Part shown: positions 36,601 to 43,800 of the stretch, piece by piece
How positions within the stretch are numbered: the stretch's first letter is position 1
Layout: every line of letters begins with the position of its first letter
Source of the DNA: JAEUIX01 sp046156035
Lineage (GTDB): Bacteria > Planctomycetota > Phycisphaerae > Phycisphaerales > UBA1924
Length of the DNA: 64,000 nt
Direction: 5' to 3'
Assembly: GCA_046156035.1 (NCBI GenBank)
Contig: JBJXEW010000025.1
Span: 1-64,000 of the forward strand
Program-made: the position numbers and the translations under genes
The notes under the pieces: generated by a model
Told to the model about the DNA's origin: nothing
Seen by the model: only the letters and a program-made list of their open reading frames with translations
Database searches by the model: none

Positions 36601-38163
36601 CGGCTCGTTCTGGCCCGTGTCCGGTCCCAGCGTGAGTTGCGGACCGCGATCAGCCTGCTCCCACGAGTACGTAACCGGGTTGCCGTCGATATCGCCGCCG
36701 GAGGCCGTGAGTTCGAAGGGCGTGTTGGCGGGCAGCACGTAGTTGGGCGCGGTCACGCCGGGGAAACTGTTGCCGCTCACCTCGCTGACGAGGCACGTGC
36801 CCGCCTCGTTGGCCTTGGCGCGGATCTGCTCGATGCTGGAGAAGTTGAAGAAGGGGATGGACGCGCCGCCACCGGGGGCGACCGAGGCAAGGTTGTTGCT
36901 ACCGCAGATGCCCGCGTAGCCCATGACCGAAATGCCCGAGCCCGGCTCGTAGGCCGATGTGGCGGTGTACTGATCGGCGGCGCAGGACCCGCCCGTGCCG
37001 TTGAACGTGTGTGTCGCGCCCAACTGGTGGCCGATCTCGTGGGCGAAGAAGTCGATGTAGAAGAGGTCGTTGGTGGGTGCCGCGCCGGAGGTGAAGCCCC
37101 GGCCCTTGCTCGCGGCGTTGCAAACGCTGCCGATCCCGCCGGCGTTGCCCCCGTTGCCGCCCTGATGCACCAGGTGCCCCAGGTCATAGTCCGCGTTGCC
37201 GATCACGTTGTCGAGGTTGGTCTGGTTCTGCGTCTGCATCTGCGCCGTCGTGCCGGAGTACGGGTCTGTGGCCGGGTTCGTGTACATCACGTTCAGCGTG
37301 CCGAAGCCGATGTTGAGACGGACGCTCAGGTCGATCTCGAAGACCTGGTTCACGCGGTTTACGGCCGTGGCCACGGCCCCGAAGGCCACCAGCGCGTTTG
37401 GCGCGGCGGGCGCGCACACAAACGTCGTGTACTCACCGGTCGCCGCCACCACGAACTGCACAATCCGGCGCGGCACCGGCACGCCAGCCGCCTGACCCGC
37501 AAAGGACAGCGGGTCGAAGGGCTCCACGTCGCCCGCTGGGGTCTCGCACACGAAGCGGTGCGGCGGTTCGCTCAGGTCGCCCCGCCAGTAACTCGCGTAA
37601 TCGGTCGTGTTCCCTCTGCTGATCGGGTCCACGTAGTACGCGACCGGCTCGCCTGCATCATTGAGGCTGAAGACTTGGGCGTGAAAGCCCGAGGGGGTTA
37701 GATCAAACCGGGTTCGAGCACGCGGGTCGTCGAGACCCACACCGGCGTACGTCTTGACGGTGGGCACCTGCGCGGCCAGTTGCGCGTCCATGATGGGGGA
37801 CTCAACCACGCTAAATCGCTCGAACGTGCCGTCTGGGCGGGGGAAAGCCACCACCACCGGCCCGGGGCCGCCACGGGCCGCATCGCCTTCGAGCGGGGCG
37901 CGCCGAAGGGTGGCCCCGGCGGCGCCAACATCGAGGCGAGCATATCGCGCGACAGCAGGACGAACCCACGCTGGCTGCGCCAACGCAGCCGCGGGGGCTT
38001 GGCCACTGCTCACCCACAGGCCGTCGAACGAGACTCGCTCGTCGGCACCGCCGGGTGCCGGCTCGGCCACCTGCGCGCGCAAGCCCGGTGCCAGCATGAG
38101 CACCACTGCCGCCGTGACGATGCCGACGCAACGGACCTGCACAGGAATGGCTCTTCGGGTCAT
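33640..38163 (-). CDS. Secreted reprolysin-type metalloprotease with Ig-like, Kelch-like and dockerin-like regions
   Basis: A 1507-residue exported protein. After a signal peptide (cut near residue 32) comes a propeptide-like region, then a metzincin catalytic domain with the zinc motif HEIGHQLGATH (His375, His379, His385). Residues about 640-1040 are Ig-like domains with Cys pairs (NVQWYKDG, FQWFKNG and TYQWWKD-like motifs). Residues about 1060-1380 are Kelch-like units (HAMAFDEIRGITVLFGG, HAMAYDAVRGRTLLFGG). Another Ig-like unit is followed at the C-terminus by two dockerin-like halves, DDLGDFITDYF and DNLGDFITDYF. Probable role: extracellular protein degradation or surface assembly. Confidence 0.9.
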   Translation of the reverse strand: MTRRAIPVQVRCVGIVTAAVVLMLAPGLRAQVAEPAPGGADERVSFDGLWVSSGQAPAAALAQPAWVRPAVARYARLDVGAAGATLRRAPLEGDAARGGPGPVVVAFPRPDGTFERFSVVESPIMDAQLAAQVPTVKTYAGVGLDDPRARTRFDLTPSGFHAQVFSLNDAGEPVAYYVDPISRGNTTDYASYWRGDLSEPPHRFVCETPAGDVEPFDPLSFAGQAAGVPVPRRIVQFVVAATGEYTTFVCAPAAPNALVAFGAVATAVNRVNQVFEIDLSVRLNIGFGTLNVMYTNPATDPYSGTTAQMQTQNQTNLDNVIGNADYDLGHLVHQGGNGGNAGGIGSVCNAASKGRGFTSGAAPTNDLFYIDFFAHEIGHQLGATHTFNGTGGSCAADQYTATSAYEPGSGISVMGYAGICGSNNLASVAPGGGASIPFFNFSSIEQIRAKANEAGTCLVSEVSGNSFPGVTAPNYVLPANTPFELTASGGDIDGNPVTYSWEQADRGPQLTLGPDTGQNEPLLRNFAPSPSATRLFPPLANVVSGAAIVGMNLPLLARNSTFTVVVRDNVSAGGGFARANSSVQFAASSGFRVTGPSSGSNICDGNLTVSWATAGTNAPPINCSAVNIYLSTDGGATFPHLIAAGVANNGTWSGNVPQRSLNCRVLIKGAQQPFFHVNPGTFSISSIPTLATGAQPYFTCEGLSAFIAFTTNEPANVQWYKDGALLPDATSPTLFFPAVSAGDFGNYTAVVSNNCGGFNYGPFQLGQAGPIQVFGENEFFDICESGGGTVGVSSSGFPRSFQWFKNGQAIPGANGSGYFIGTLNAAVDGDVYFCRVFNNCNSVDSPTYTARISVRLVDFVTFPTDTQTCIGGSATFTCSTTPPAILYRWYRDLALEPFASTTVPTVTLTNVQESDVGGYIVVCTNSCSNALISQPAALTVRPADGISVSGQPRSLVSIRGTSARFNVSLSGWAPTASQWYKNGEPLVNDGHIAGATSTQLTINDADFADEGAYHVVLEGGLCGPAVSEPATLAIDCNWAPFITPSSPLARQSHAMAFDEIRGITVLFGGQAGLTTLSDTWEFDGTTWTQVATPTTPPARSYHAMAYDAVRGRTLLFGGTGTGGSLSDLWEYDGTDWYPIDTQGTGPGARTASALAHDRLRGKTVLFGGFTQVGIFQTYHGDTWELDSATGLWSEVFPDAPVPSIRAYAGMTFDFHRGVCVLLGGHEGLFNTSNETWEFDGAAWTLKDAGSVGTRFRPGMSFDSVRGTVVAFGGSSLFPLVYEWNGAAWATRGTAAPAESGAIVFDFYRNYHVLFYPVNQPVGPPLPATYLLNGNVPVLVGAPGDTTLSAGVQGLLSAAATGPGVITYQWWKDSAPLADDGRITGAATDTLTFNPTDASDAGSYQVFATSACGYASSPVFVVSVGTCPLDYNLDTVVNPDDLGDFITDYFTDPAIAGPGGYAIACPENEPPYDSGYKAAYIPGGAGQCNEPFPDNLGDFITDYFVVGC

Positions 38164-38433
38164 CAGAGGGCTCCAGGTCGGCGCATCGGGAAGGTGTCGC
38201 AAGGCTCCACAACATACCGCATGCTGTCATGCTGAACCAGCGTTCTGCGGAGACGTGACGGGCTTTCTTTATGGAATCCACGAGATTCTCGTAAAAGCAT
38301 GGTGTCCGCTTGCACCGCTGACCCGGGCCCACCCCTCGAACCTCGCCTCTGCCGCCAGGGCGCGCTCGCGCGTGCGTACGCTCCGCTCCGCTGCCCGGCC
38401 CCCCACGGCGACGGGCAGAACCAAAGGGTGTCC

Positions 38434-39579
38434 ATGCGATACGCGATGATCATGGCGGGTGGTGCGGGCACGCGGCTGTGGCCCATGAGCCGCAAGGGCG
38501 AGCCCAAGCAACTGCTGCCCCTGCTGCCGCGCCCAATGGATGCAGGCGGGAGCACCACGGCCGGCCCGGCGATGAGCCTGCTGGAACTTGCCGCGGCGCG
38601 CCTGGATGGGCTGGTGCCCCCTGAGCGCAGGTTCATCTGCACGGGCGAGGCGTATCGCGCCATGATCCGCCGCTCGCTTCCCGCGTTCACCGATGCGCAG
38701 ATTCTGGGCGAGCCCGCAGCACGCGACACCGTGAACGCCGTGGGCTTTACGGCCGCAGTTCTGGCGAAGGCCGACCCGCAGGCCGTGTTCGCGGTGTTCA
38801 CGGCAGACCACGTGATCGAGCCGCTGGACAAGTTCCGCAAACTGGTGGACTTGGGCTATCGATTGGTTGAGGCCGATCCGAAGCGGCTCGTGACGTTCTC
38901 CATCAAGCCCATGCACGCGGCCACGGGCTTTGGCTACATCGAACGCGGCGCGGCGATCCCCGGCATCGCGGGCGGCGAGGCCCTGGCGTATCGCGTCGCT
39001 CGCTTCGTTGAGAAGCCCAACGCGCAGCGGGCCCAGGCGTATCTCGAATCAGGCCAGTTCGGGTGGAACAGCGGCATGTTCGTCTGGAGCGCGGCCACGG
39101 TGCTCGACTGCATCAAACGGTTCAAGCCCGAGGCGCACGAGGGTCTCATGAAGATTCAGGCCGCGTGGGGCACGGCAGACCAGGCCCGCGTGCTGGGCGA
39201 GGTGTACCCCACGCTGCCCAAGATCAGTGTGGACTTTGCCATCATGGAGCCCGCCAGCCAGGATAAGACGGTGCAGGTGTGCACCGTGCTGATGGACCTG
39301 AAGTGGCTTGATGTGGGCAGTTGGCCCAGTTACGCCGAAACGCTCACGCCCGACAGCGACGGCAACACACGCGGCGGCGTGCTGGACGAGGCCCACGCGA
39401 TGGTGATGCAGAGCAGCGGCACGCTGGTGGCCTCCAGCGATCCGAACCACACGGTGGCGGTGCTGGGGTGCAAAGACCTGATCGTGGTGCACACGCCCAC
39501 GGCCACGCTGGTGATGCCGCGCGAGAAGGCGGAAGAACTCAAGCACCTGCACGCGAAGGTGCGTGACGCACTCAAGTAG
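38434..39579 (+). CDS. manC: Mannose-1-phosphate guanylyltransferase
   Basis: A 381-residue cytosolic enzyme making GDP-mannose from mannose-1-phosphate and GTP. The nucleotide-binding signature is MAGGAGTRLWPMSR near residues 7-20, followed by KQLLPL. The conserved EPAARDT, FTADHVI, FVEKPN and GWNSGMF segments are in order. It is the one-domain type, lacking the isomerase half. AAGGG precedes the ATG at 38434. It supplies activated sugar for surface polysaccharides, consistent with the exopolysaccharide genes at the window's right end. Its stop overlaps the convergent HEPN gene by 8 bp. Confidence 0.93.
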   Translation: MRYAMIMAGGAGTRLWPMSRKGEPKQLLPLLPRPMDAGGSTTAGPAMSLLELAAARLDGLVPPERRFICTGEAYRAMIRRSLPAFTDAQILGEPAARDTVNAVGFTAAVLAKADPQAVFAVFTADHVIEPLDKFRKLVDLGYRLVEADPKRLVTFSIKPMHAATGFGYIERGAAIPGIAGGEALAYRVARFVEKPNAQRAQAYLESGQFGWNSGMFVWSAATVLDCIKRFKPEAHEGLMKIQAAWGTADQARVLGEVYPTLPKISVDFAIMEPASQDKTVQVCTVLMDLKWLDVGSWPSYAETLTPDSDGNTRGGVLDEAHAMVMQSSGTLVASSDPNHTVAVLGCKDLIVVHTPTATLVMPREKAEELKHLHAKVRDALK

Positions 39580-39970
39580 TAGGCTGCACGCCCTCACCGC
39601 CCGCTGGCGGCTCTGGCCACGCGGCGAGGGCTTCGCTGATCTCTCGCACCAAGGCGGGGAGGTCGTCCTGCACGACGCGCCAAACAGCCTCCGCATCGAT
39701 GTCGTAGTAGACGTGTACAAGAATGTGGCGCATGCCGACGATCTGCGTCCACGGCAAGTCCGGGGCGCGGGCCCGGCCCTCGTCGGTCGTGCGGGCCGCG
39801 GCCTCGCCGATGGATTGCACCGCTTGCACGACGGCACGGAGCAACATGGAGTCGGCATCAAGGTCTTCGCGTTGTCGATCGCGGCAATAACGGACGGCGT
39901 CCTGCGCGGCATCCAGCATGTGCCGCAATCGCACGCGATCGGGCACCACGCCGCCGCGTCTACCGGCCAT
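39572..39970 (-). CDS. HEPN-domain protein (HepT-like, DUF86), pair 2
   Basis: A 132-residue helical protein with the HEPN motif MRHILVHVYYDID (R-x4-H) near residues 81-93 and the helix VVQAVQSIGEAA. HepT proteins are RNase toxins. The ATG at 39970 overlaps the MNT gene by 11 bp, the same overlap as in the pair at 12005-12653. An earlier in-frame ATG at 40000 is inside the MNT gene. Its 3' end overlaps manC tail-to-tail. Confidence 0.87.
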   Translation of the reverse strand: MAGRRGGVVPDRVRLRHMLDAAQDAVRYCRDRQREDLDADSMLLRAVVQAVQSIGEAAARTTDEGRARAPDLPWTQIVGMRHILVHVYYDIDAEAVWRVVQDDLPALVREISEALAAWPEPPAGGEGVQPTT

Positions 39971-40268
39971 AGAGCACCCTCGAACCGGCGCGCACTTCAT
40001 CGCGGAAATAGCGAGAGAGGAAACCGGGGGTCTTCAGATCGGCCACACGCCCGAACATGCCGGTGAGTTCCTGTTGCATTCCGCCCAGCGTGAACAGACT
40101 CGGCGACTTGCCTCCTGCAAACTCAACCAGCACATCGACGTCGCTGTGCGGCCCGAAGTCATCTCGCAAGACCGAGCCGAACAGCGCTAGCCGCGTCACG
40201 CCGTGCCGCTGGCAGAGCGCGGCAATGGCCACGGGATCAATCGTCGGTTTGGGTGCGGGGGCGACCAT
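39960..40268 (-). CDS. MNT-domain nucleotidyltransferase (MntA-like antitoxin), pair 2
   Basis: A 102-residue minimal nucleotidyltransferase with LALFGSVLRDDFGPHSDVDV, keeping both metal-binding Asp residues (DVD), unlike the relative at 12345. In characterised pairs such a protein adds AMP groups to a Tyr of the HEPN toxin. The HEPN protein here offers Tyr in HVYYDID. The layout (MNT first, 11-bp overlap, HEPN second) is that of a standard toxin-antitoxin operon. Confidence 0.88.
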   Translation of the reverse strand: MVAPAPKPTIDPVAIAALCQRHGVTRLALFGSVLRDDFGPHSDVDVLVEFAGGKSPSLFTLGGMQQELTGMFGRVADLKTPGFLSRYFRDEVRAGSRVLYGR

Positions 40269-40314
40269 CTGCCATCATCATATCGGTTCGGTCGGCGCGC
40301 CGGTCTAGGACCAC

Positions 40315-41139
40315 GTGGCTTCGCCGCGACGGACCAAACCCGTACCATGTTCCGTGGCCGCACACCGCACATGGAGGGTTGCCCGGTCGCTGCTGATCGC
40401 GGCGGTGCTCGGGCTGATGACAAGCGTGCTGCTGGCGTGGGCGATCTCCCTGGCACCGCCGCGCCGGAGTGCAAGCACCACCATGCGACAGCACACTGAA
40501 ATCGCCGGTGTGCCGACACTGCCAACCACGCTGCCTGCAGGCTTTGAGTTCAACGAACAGCATCACCCCGGCTTGCGACGCACCACATTCCTTGCGTTGG
40601 ATGCCCCGTTGCTGAACACCCATGTCCTCGATCACTTTCACGGGCATCGTTCGCGCCACCTCGCTGAACTGAAATTTATGGAGACAGCAACCGCTGCCGA
40701 TCTGGATCGTGCAACTTGGCCGCACTGGTTGGCGATCCCGCCAACCGCTCCGGCGGCTCTCAACTCACTCATGTTTCGTGCCGTGGGTTGGCCACAGCGA
40801 TGTTTGCTGTCACAAGCCTGGACCGACGCAGCGGGCGATACCCGCAATCGCGGCTGTATCCGCGTGATGCCGCTGCACGCATCGCAATCGGGCTACCCCG
40901 ATCCGCACCTGGGCACAATCCCCCTGCTTCCAATCTGGACCGGCCTTGCCGTCAATACAGGTTTCTTTGCGATTCCCTGGGGCATCGGGCTCGTGGCATT
41001 CCATGCGTGGCGAAGGATGCGCACCCGCCGTCGCCACAAACTCGGCCACTGCCCGGCCTGCGGCTACGACCTGCTGCGTGATTTCAGCAAGGGCTGCCCC
41101 GAGTGCGGGTGGAACCGCGCCGACAATCACGCCAAGTGA
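40315..41139 (+). CDS. Membrane protein with C-terminal CPxCGYD zinc ribbon
   Basis: A 274-residue protein with two membrane helices, one near residues 23-46 and one near 213-233, with an extracytoplasmic loop of about 165 residues between them. The C-terminus has CPACGYDLLRDFSKGCPECG, a rubredoxin-like ribbon found in many planctomycete membrane proteins of unknown role. The GTG at 40315 follows AGGA at five bases; a GTG at 40354 is an alternative. No linked gene indicates a function. Confidence 0.7.
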   Translation: MASPRRTKPVPCSVAAHRTWRVARSLLIAAVLGLMTSVLLAWAISLAPPRRSASTTMRQHTEIAGVPTLPTTLPAGFEFNEQHHPGLRRTTFLALDAPLLNTHVLDHFHGHRSRHLAELKFMETATAADLDRATWPHWLAIPPTAPAALNSLMFRAVGWPQRCLLSQAWTDAAGDTRNRGCIRVMPLHASQSGYPDPHLGTIPLLPIWTGLAVNTGFFAIPWGIGLVAFHAWRRMRTRRRHKLGHCPACGYDLLRDFSKGCPECGWNRADNHAK

Positions 41140-41387
41140 GATTCCTCGGCATTGACCGCATGAACCGCGTCGCTCGTGCGGGCCGCGGCCTGCGGCGCTG
41201 GCGCACGCAGGGAAGTCGGGCCCATAACCGCCACGGCGCGGTTGCCCATGCTCACAAGTGCGCGGCGATGCGCCGATTTGCTGGTCCGGGCGAGACTGCC
41301 GCGCATATTCCACCGGCGGAGCGCGCGTTGGCCTGTGCGGCGGCGGTGCTCGGCCTTTGAGAGAGTGAGAGAGAAAGAGAGATCACC

Positions 41388-41981
41388 ATGAAAGCCCATT
41401 TGGCCCTTGCAGCGTTGTCGTGCGCATCCATCACCGCCGTCGCCTCGGCGGATGTGTTTGTCATCAACTTTGACAACCTCACGGCCCCCGCGGTCGTGAC
41501 CGAGCAGTACGCCGGCATGGGCGTGCACTTCTCCAGCACCGGGGCGTTCGACTCCAACGGCGGCTTCCACAACTCGGTGGAGGTCTTTGGCTTCGGCTTC
41601 CCCGGCTACGGCACCAACGCCGCGGGCATGTGGGGCAACCTTGTCACGATCGACTTCGACATGCCGGTGAGCGATTTCTCGGTGGACATTGCGGACACGG
41701 AGAGCAACACGCTGCTCGCGGTGATATCGGCCTATGACGGCAACGGCATGTACCTCAACGGCCTGGGTGCCTCCACCGGCGGCTACAACACGCCGTGGTT
41801 CCACCAGCGCACGCTCGGTTTCGGCTCCATTGGCGGCATCCGGCGGATCGTGCTGGAGACCGACGCGGACGGCGCCGTGTTTGACAACATCACGTTCACG
41901 GCCGCGGCGGTGCCCGGTCCGGGCGCGGCGGCCCTCGTCGCCGGTGGCGGCCTGCTGATGGCCCGGCGCCGTCGCCGCTGA
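41388..41981 (+). CDS. Secreted protein with PEP-CTERM-like sorting tail
   Basis: A 197-residue exported protein. A signal peptide ends at ASA (residue 21). The body (INFDNLTAP, GMGVHFSS, IDFDMPVSDFSVDIAD, VFDNITF) is a beta-sandwich seen in many PEP-CTERM proteins. The tail VPGPGAAALVAGGGLLMA followed by an Arg run is the sorting signal. An unusual GA-rich stretch (GAGAGAGTGAGAGAG-like, about 41358-41381) lies just before the ATG and likely serves as the ribosome site. Confidence 0.88.
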   Translation: MKAHLALAALSCASITAVASADVFVINFDNLTAPAVVTEQYAGMGVHFSSTGAFDSNGGFHNSVEVFGFGFPGYGTNAAGMWGNLVTIDFDMPVSDFSVDIADTESNTLLAVISAYDGNGMYLNGLGASTGGYNTPWFHQRTLGFGSIGGIRRIVLETDADGAVFDNITFTAAAVPGPGAAALVAGGGLLMARRRRR

Positions 41982-42073
41982 GCGGCACGCTACGCGTGCG
42001 GGCAGGTGGCTGCGCGATTTTCGGCAAGGACCGCCCCGAGGAGCGGGCGGAAGCGCACCAACAATCCCCCGTC

Positions 42074-42526
42074 GTGAGATTCCTCTGCATCGACCTCGGC
42101 GAGAAACGCACGGGCCTGGCCCTGGGCGATGCCCTCACGCGCATGGCCGGGCCGCTGGACGTGATCGAGTTGCCGCTCGCGCGCAACGACGGCGCCGCCG
42201 TGATCGAGCAGATCGCCCTGGCCGCGAAGGAGGCCGATGCGTGCGCCCTGGTGATCGGCCTGCCCCTGAACATGGACGGCACGGAGGGCCCGCGTTCCAA
42301 GCGCACACGCGCCTTGGCGGCACGGATTGCCGCGGCCACCGACCTGCCCATTCACTTCCAGGATGAACGCCTCTCCACCGTGCGTGCGGATTGGACCATG
42401 GCCCGAACGGGCCTGACGCGGGGGCAGAAGAAGGCCAAGCGGGATGCGCTGGCCGCGGCGGCCATCCTCACCGACTTTCTGGCCGCACTGGGGCCGCCCC
42501 CCCCGCCCCCCCCACCCGCGGCGTGA
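42074..42526 (+). CDS. ruvX: RuvX/YqgF-type Holliday junction resolvase-like protein
   Basis: A 150-residue RNase-H-fold protein. The first motif CIDLGEKRTGLALGD carries the catalytic Asp; VIGLPLNMDGTEG and FQDERLSTVRA complete the family signature. Members take part in pre-16S rRNA 5' processing. The GTG at 42074 is chosen because homology starts immediately. The C-terminus ends in a run of about nine Pro encoded by a long C-tract, which is not part of the fold and could be prone to slippage. Confidence 0.92.
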   Translation: MRFLCIDLGEKRTGLALGDALTRMAGPLDVIELPLARNDGAAVIEQIALAAKEADACALVIGLPLNMDGTEGPRSKRTRALAARIAAATDLPIHFQDERLSTVRADWTMARTGLTRGQKKAKRDALAAAAILTDFLAALGPPPPPPPPAA

Positions 42527-42621
42527 ATCGGTGCGGCGCGCTCGCCCGAAGTCATGGGCAACAATCGGTGCCGCCGTGTTCGCTCCCGGGTTGGTGTGTC
42601 CTGTCCGCCGCGAGAACGCCG

Positions 42622-43539
42622 ATGTCGATGACGTTCGTGCATCCCGTCCTTTCAGTCGTACTCGTGCTCCAGCCCGCACCGTTGGCGGATCGCCCCGCGC
42701 CAACGAAAGCGGGCCCGCCCGTGGCCGCGGCGGTTGAAAACACGCGCTTCGCCACGGCCGAGGCCCTGCTCGATGCACTCGAGACCGCCGACAAGGGTCT
42801 GCGCTCGCTCACCGCGGAGATTCAGTACACCAAGGTCTTCCCCGAGATCGTGGGCGGGGAGAAGCAGATCCGGCGCGGCAAACTGACCTTCGCCGAGCGA
42901 ATGCTCGACGACGAAACACCCATCGACCCGACCAAGATCAAGCCGGGCGAGATGGTGGTGCGGGCCGGTGTGCCGGCCCGGGCCTTCTCCATCGTGTTCA
43001 CGCAACTCATCGTGGATGAGGCCGTGCGGGAGGACTCCAAGCAGTTCATCTTCGACGGGCGCTGGCTGATCGAACGCAACGAGAAGGAGCGGCAGTTCTT
43101 CAAGCGCCGCCTTGTGGCACCCGGCGAGGTGGCCGACCCGCTCAAGATCGGCGAGGGGCCCTTCCCCATTCCCATCGGCCAGAAGAAGGCAGACATGGTG
43201 GCCCGGTTTGAGGCCAGCGTGGCCGCGCCGCTGGATGGGCTGGAGGACAAGGTGCTGCCGGATTCGCTCAAGGGCACGGTGCAACTGGTGCTCAAACCCC
43301 GCGAGGGGACAACGGAGGCCCGCGACTTTGCCGATATCCGTGTGTGGTATCGCCTGAGCGACCTTCTGCCGCGGCGGGCCCGTACCACGAACATCGACGG
43401 GTCTTCGACGGACGTGCTGCTCATCAACCAAGAGAAGAACAAGCCGGTAGACGACGCCGCGTTCTCCATCGAGCCGCCGAACGAGCCGGGCTGGGACATT
43501 GACATTCGCAGCGATGTGCGGAAGGCGGGGGGGAAGTGA
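42622..43539 (+). CDS. LolA-like secreted outer-membrane lipoprotein carrier family protein
   Basis: A 305-residue exported protein with a short hydrophobic N-terminus (FVHPVLSVVLVLQPAP). From residue about 45 it shows the LolA/LppX pattern: ALETADKGLRSLTAEIQYTK, then FIFDGRWLIERNEKERQFFKR, with the later TVQLVLKP and ADIRVWYRLSDLLPRR strands. Such proteins bind lipoproteins or lipids in the periplasm. It is more divergent and longer than classical LolA, so binding of another lipid is possible. The ATG at 42622 is used; another lies two codons later. Confidence 0.7.
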   Translation: MSMTFVHPVLSVVLVLQPAPLADRPAPTKAGPPVAAAVENTRFATAEALLDALETADKGLRSLTAEIQYTKVFPEIVGGEKQIRRGKLTFAERMLDDETPIDPTKIKPGEMVVRAGVPARAFSIVFTQLIVDEAVREDSKQFIFDGRWLIERNEKERQFFKRRLVAPGEVADPLKIGEGPFPIPIGQKKADMVARFEASVAAPLDGLEDKVLPDSLKGTVQLVLKPREGTTEARDFADIRVWYRLSDLLPRRARTTNIDGSSTDVLLINQEKNKPVDDAAFSIEPPNEPGWDIDIRSDVRKAGGK

Positions 43540-43546
43540 CGGGGTG

Positions 43547-43580
43547 ACAAAGGCACAGAGGCAGGAAGGCACGGAGGCGG
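43547..43580. repeat. AAAGGCACnGAGG-type short repeat tract
   Basis: ACAAAGGCACAGAGGC followed by AGGAAGGCACGGAGGC is a twofold repeat just after the LolA-like gene. A related copy in reverse orientation lies at 54068-54091 and a decayed one at about 52158. Confidence 0.6.
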
Positions 43581-43619
43581 GAACGCTGAGGCTCAACGCT
43601 CAACGAGGCGGCTGTTGAT

Positions 43620-43740
43620 AGGACCCCCTCCCAGAGGGAGGGGGCAGGGGGTGGGCGGACGTGGACACACGACGATGAACGCACGATCAAGGCTGGACCC
43701 TTGCCCACCCCCAACCCCTCCCTCTGGGAGGGGCTTGGAT
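43620..43740. repeat. Inverted pair of dispersed CCCTCCC palindromes, copies 3 and 4
   Basis: CCCCCTCCCAGAGGGAGGGGG at about 43624-43644 and CCCCTCCCTCTGGGAGGGG at about 43715-43733 are oppositely oriented copies of the unit found in the DinB gene, each with its GC-rich CCCACCCCC flank. They occupy the gap before the TPR peptidase gene, and the open frame through them is probably not translated. Confidence 0.8.
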
Positions 43741-43800
43741 GCCGCGTGCTCGAATCACGGTGCGTGCCGGTCTCGACTGCGTGGCCGCCTGACGCGCACG

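Noticed and set aside
41140..41387. Small gene between the ribbon protein and the PEP-CTERM-like gene
   Set aside because: Short frames exist on both strands but none has a ribosome site, motif or consistent composition.
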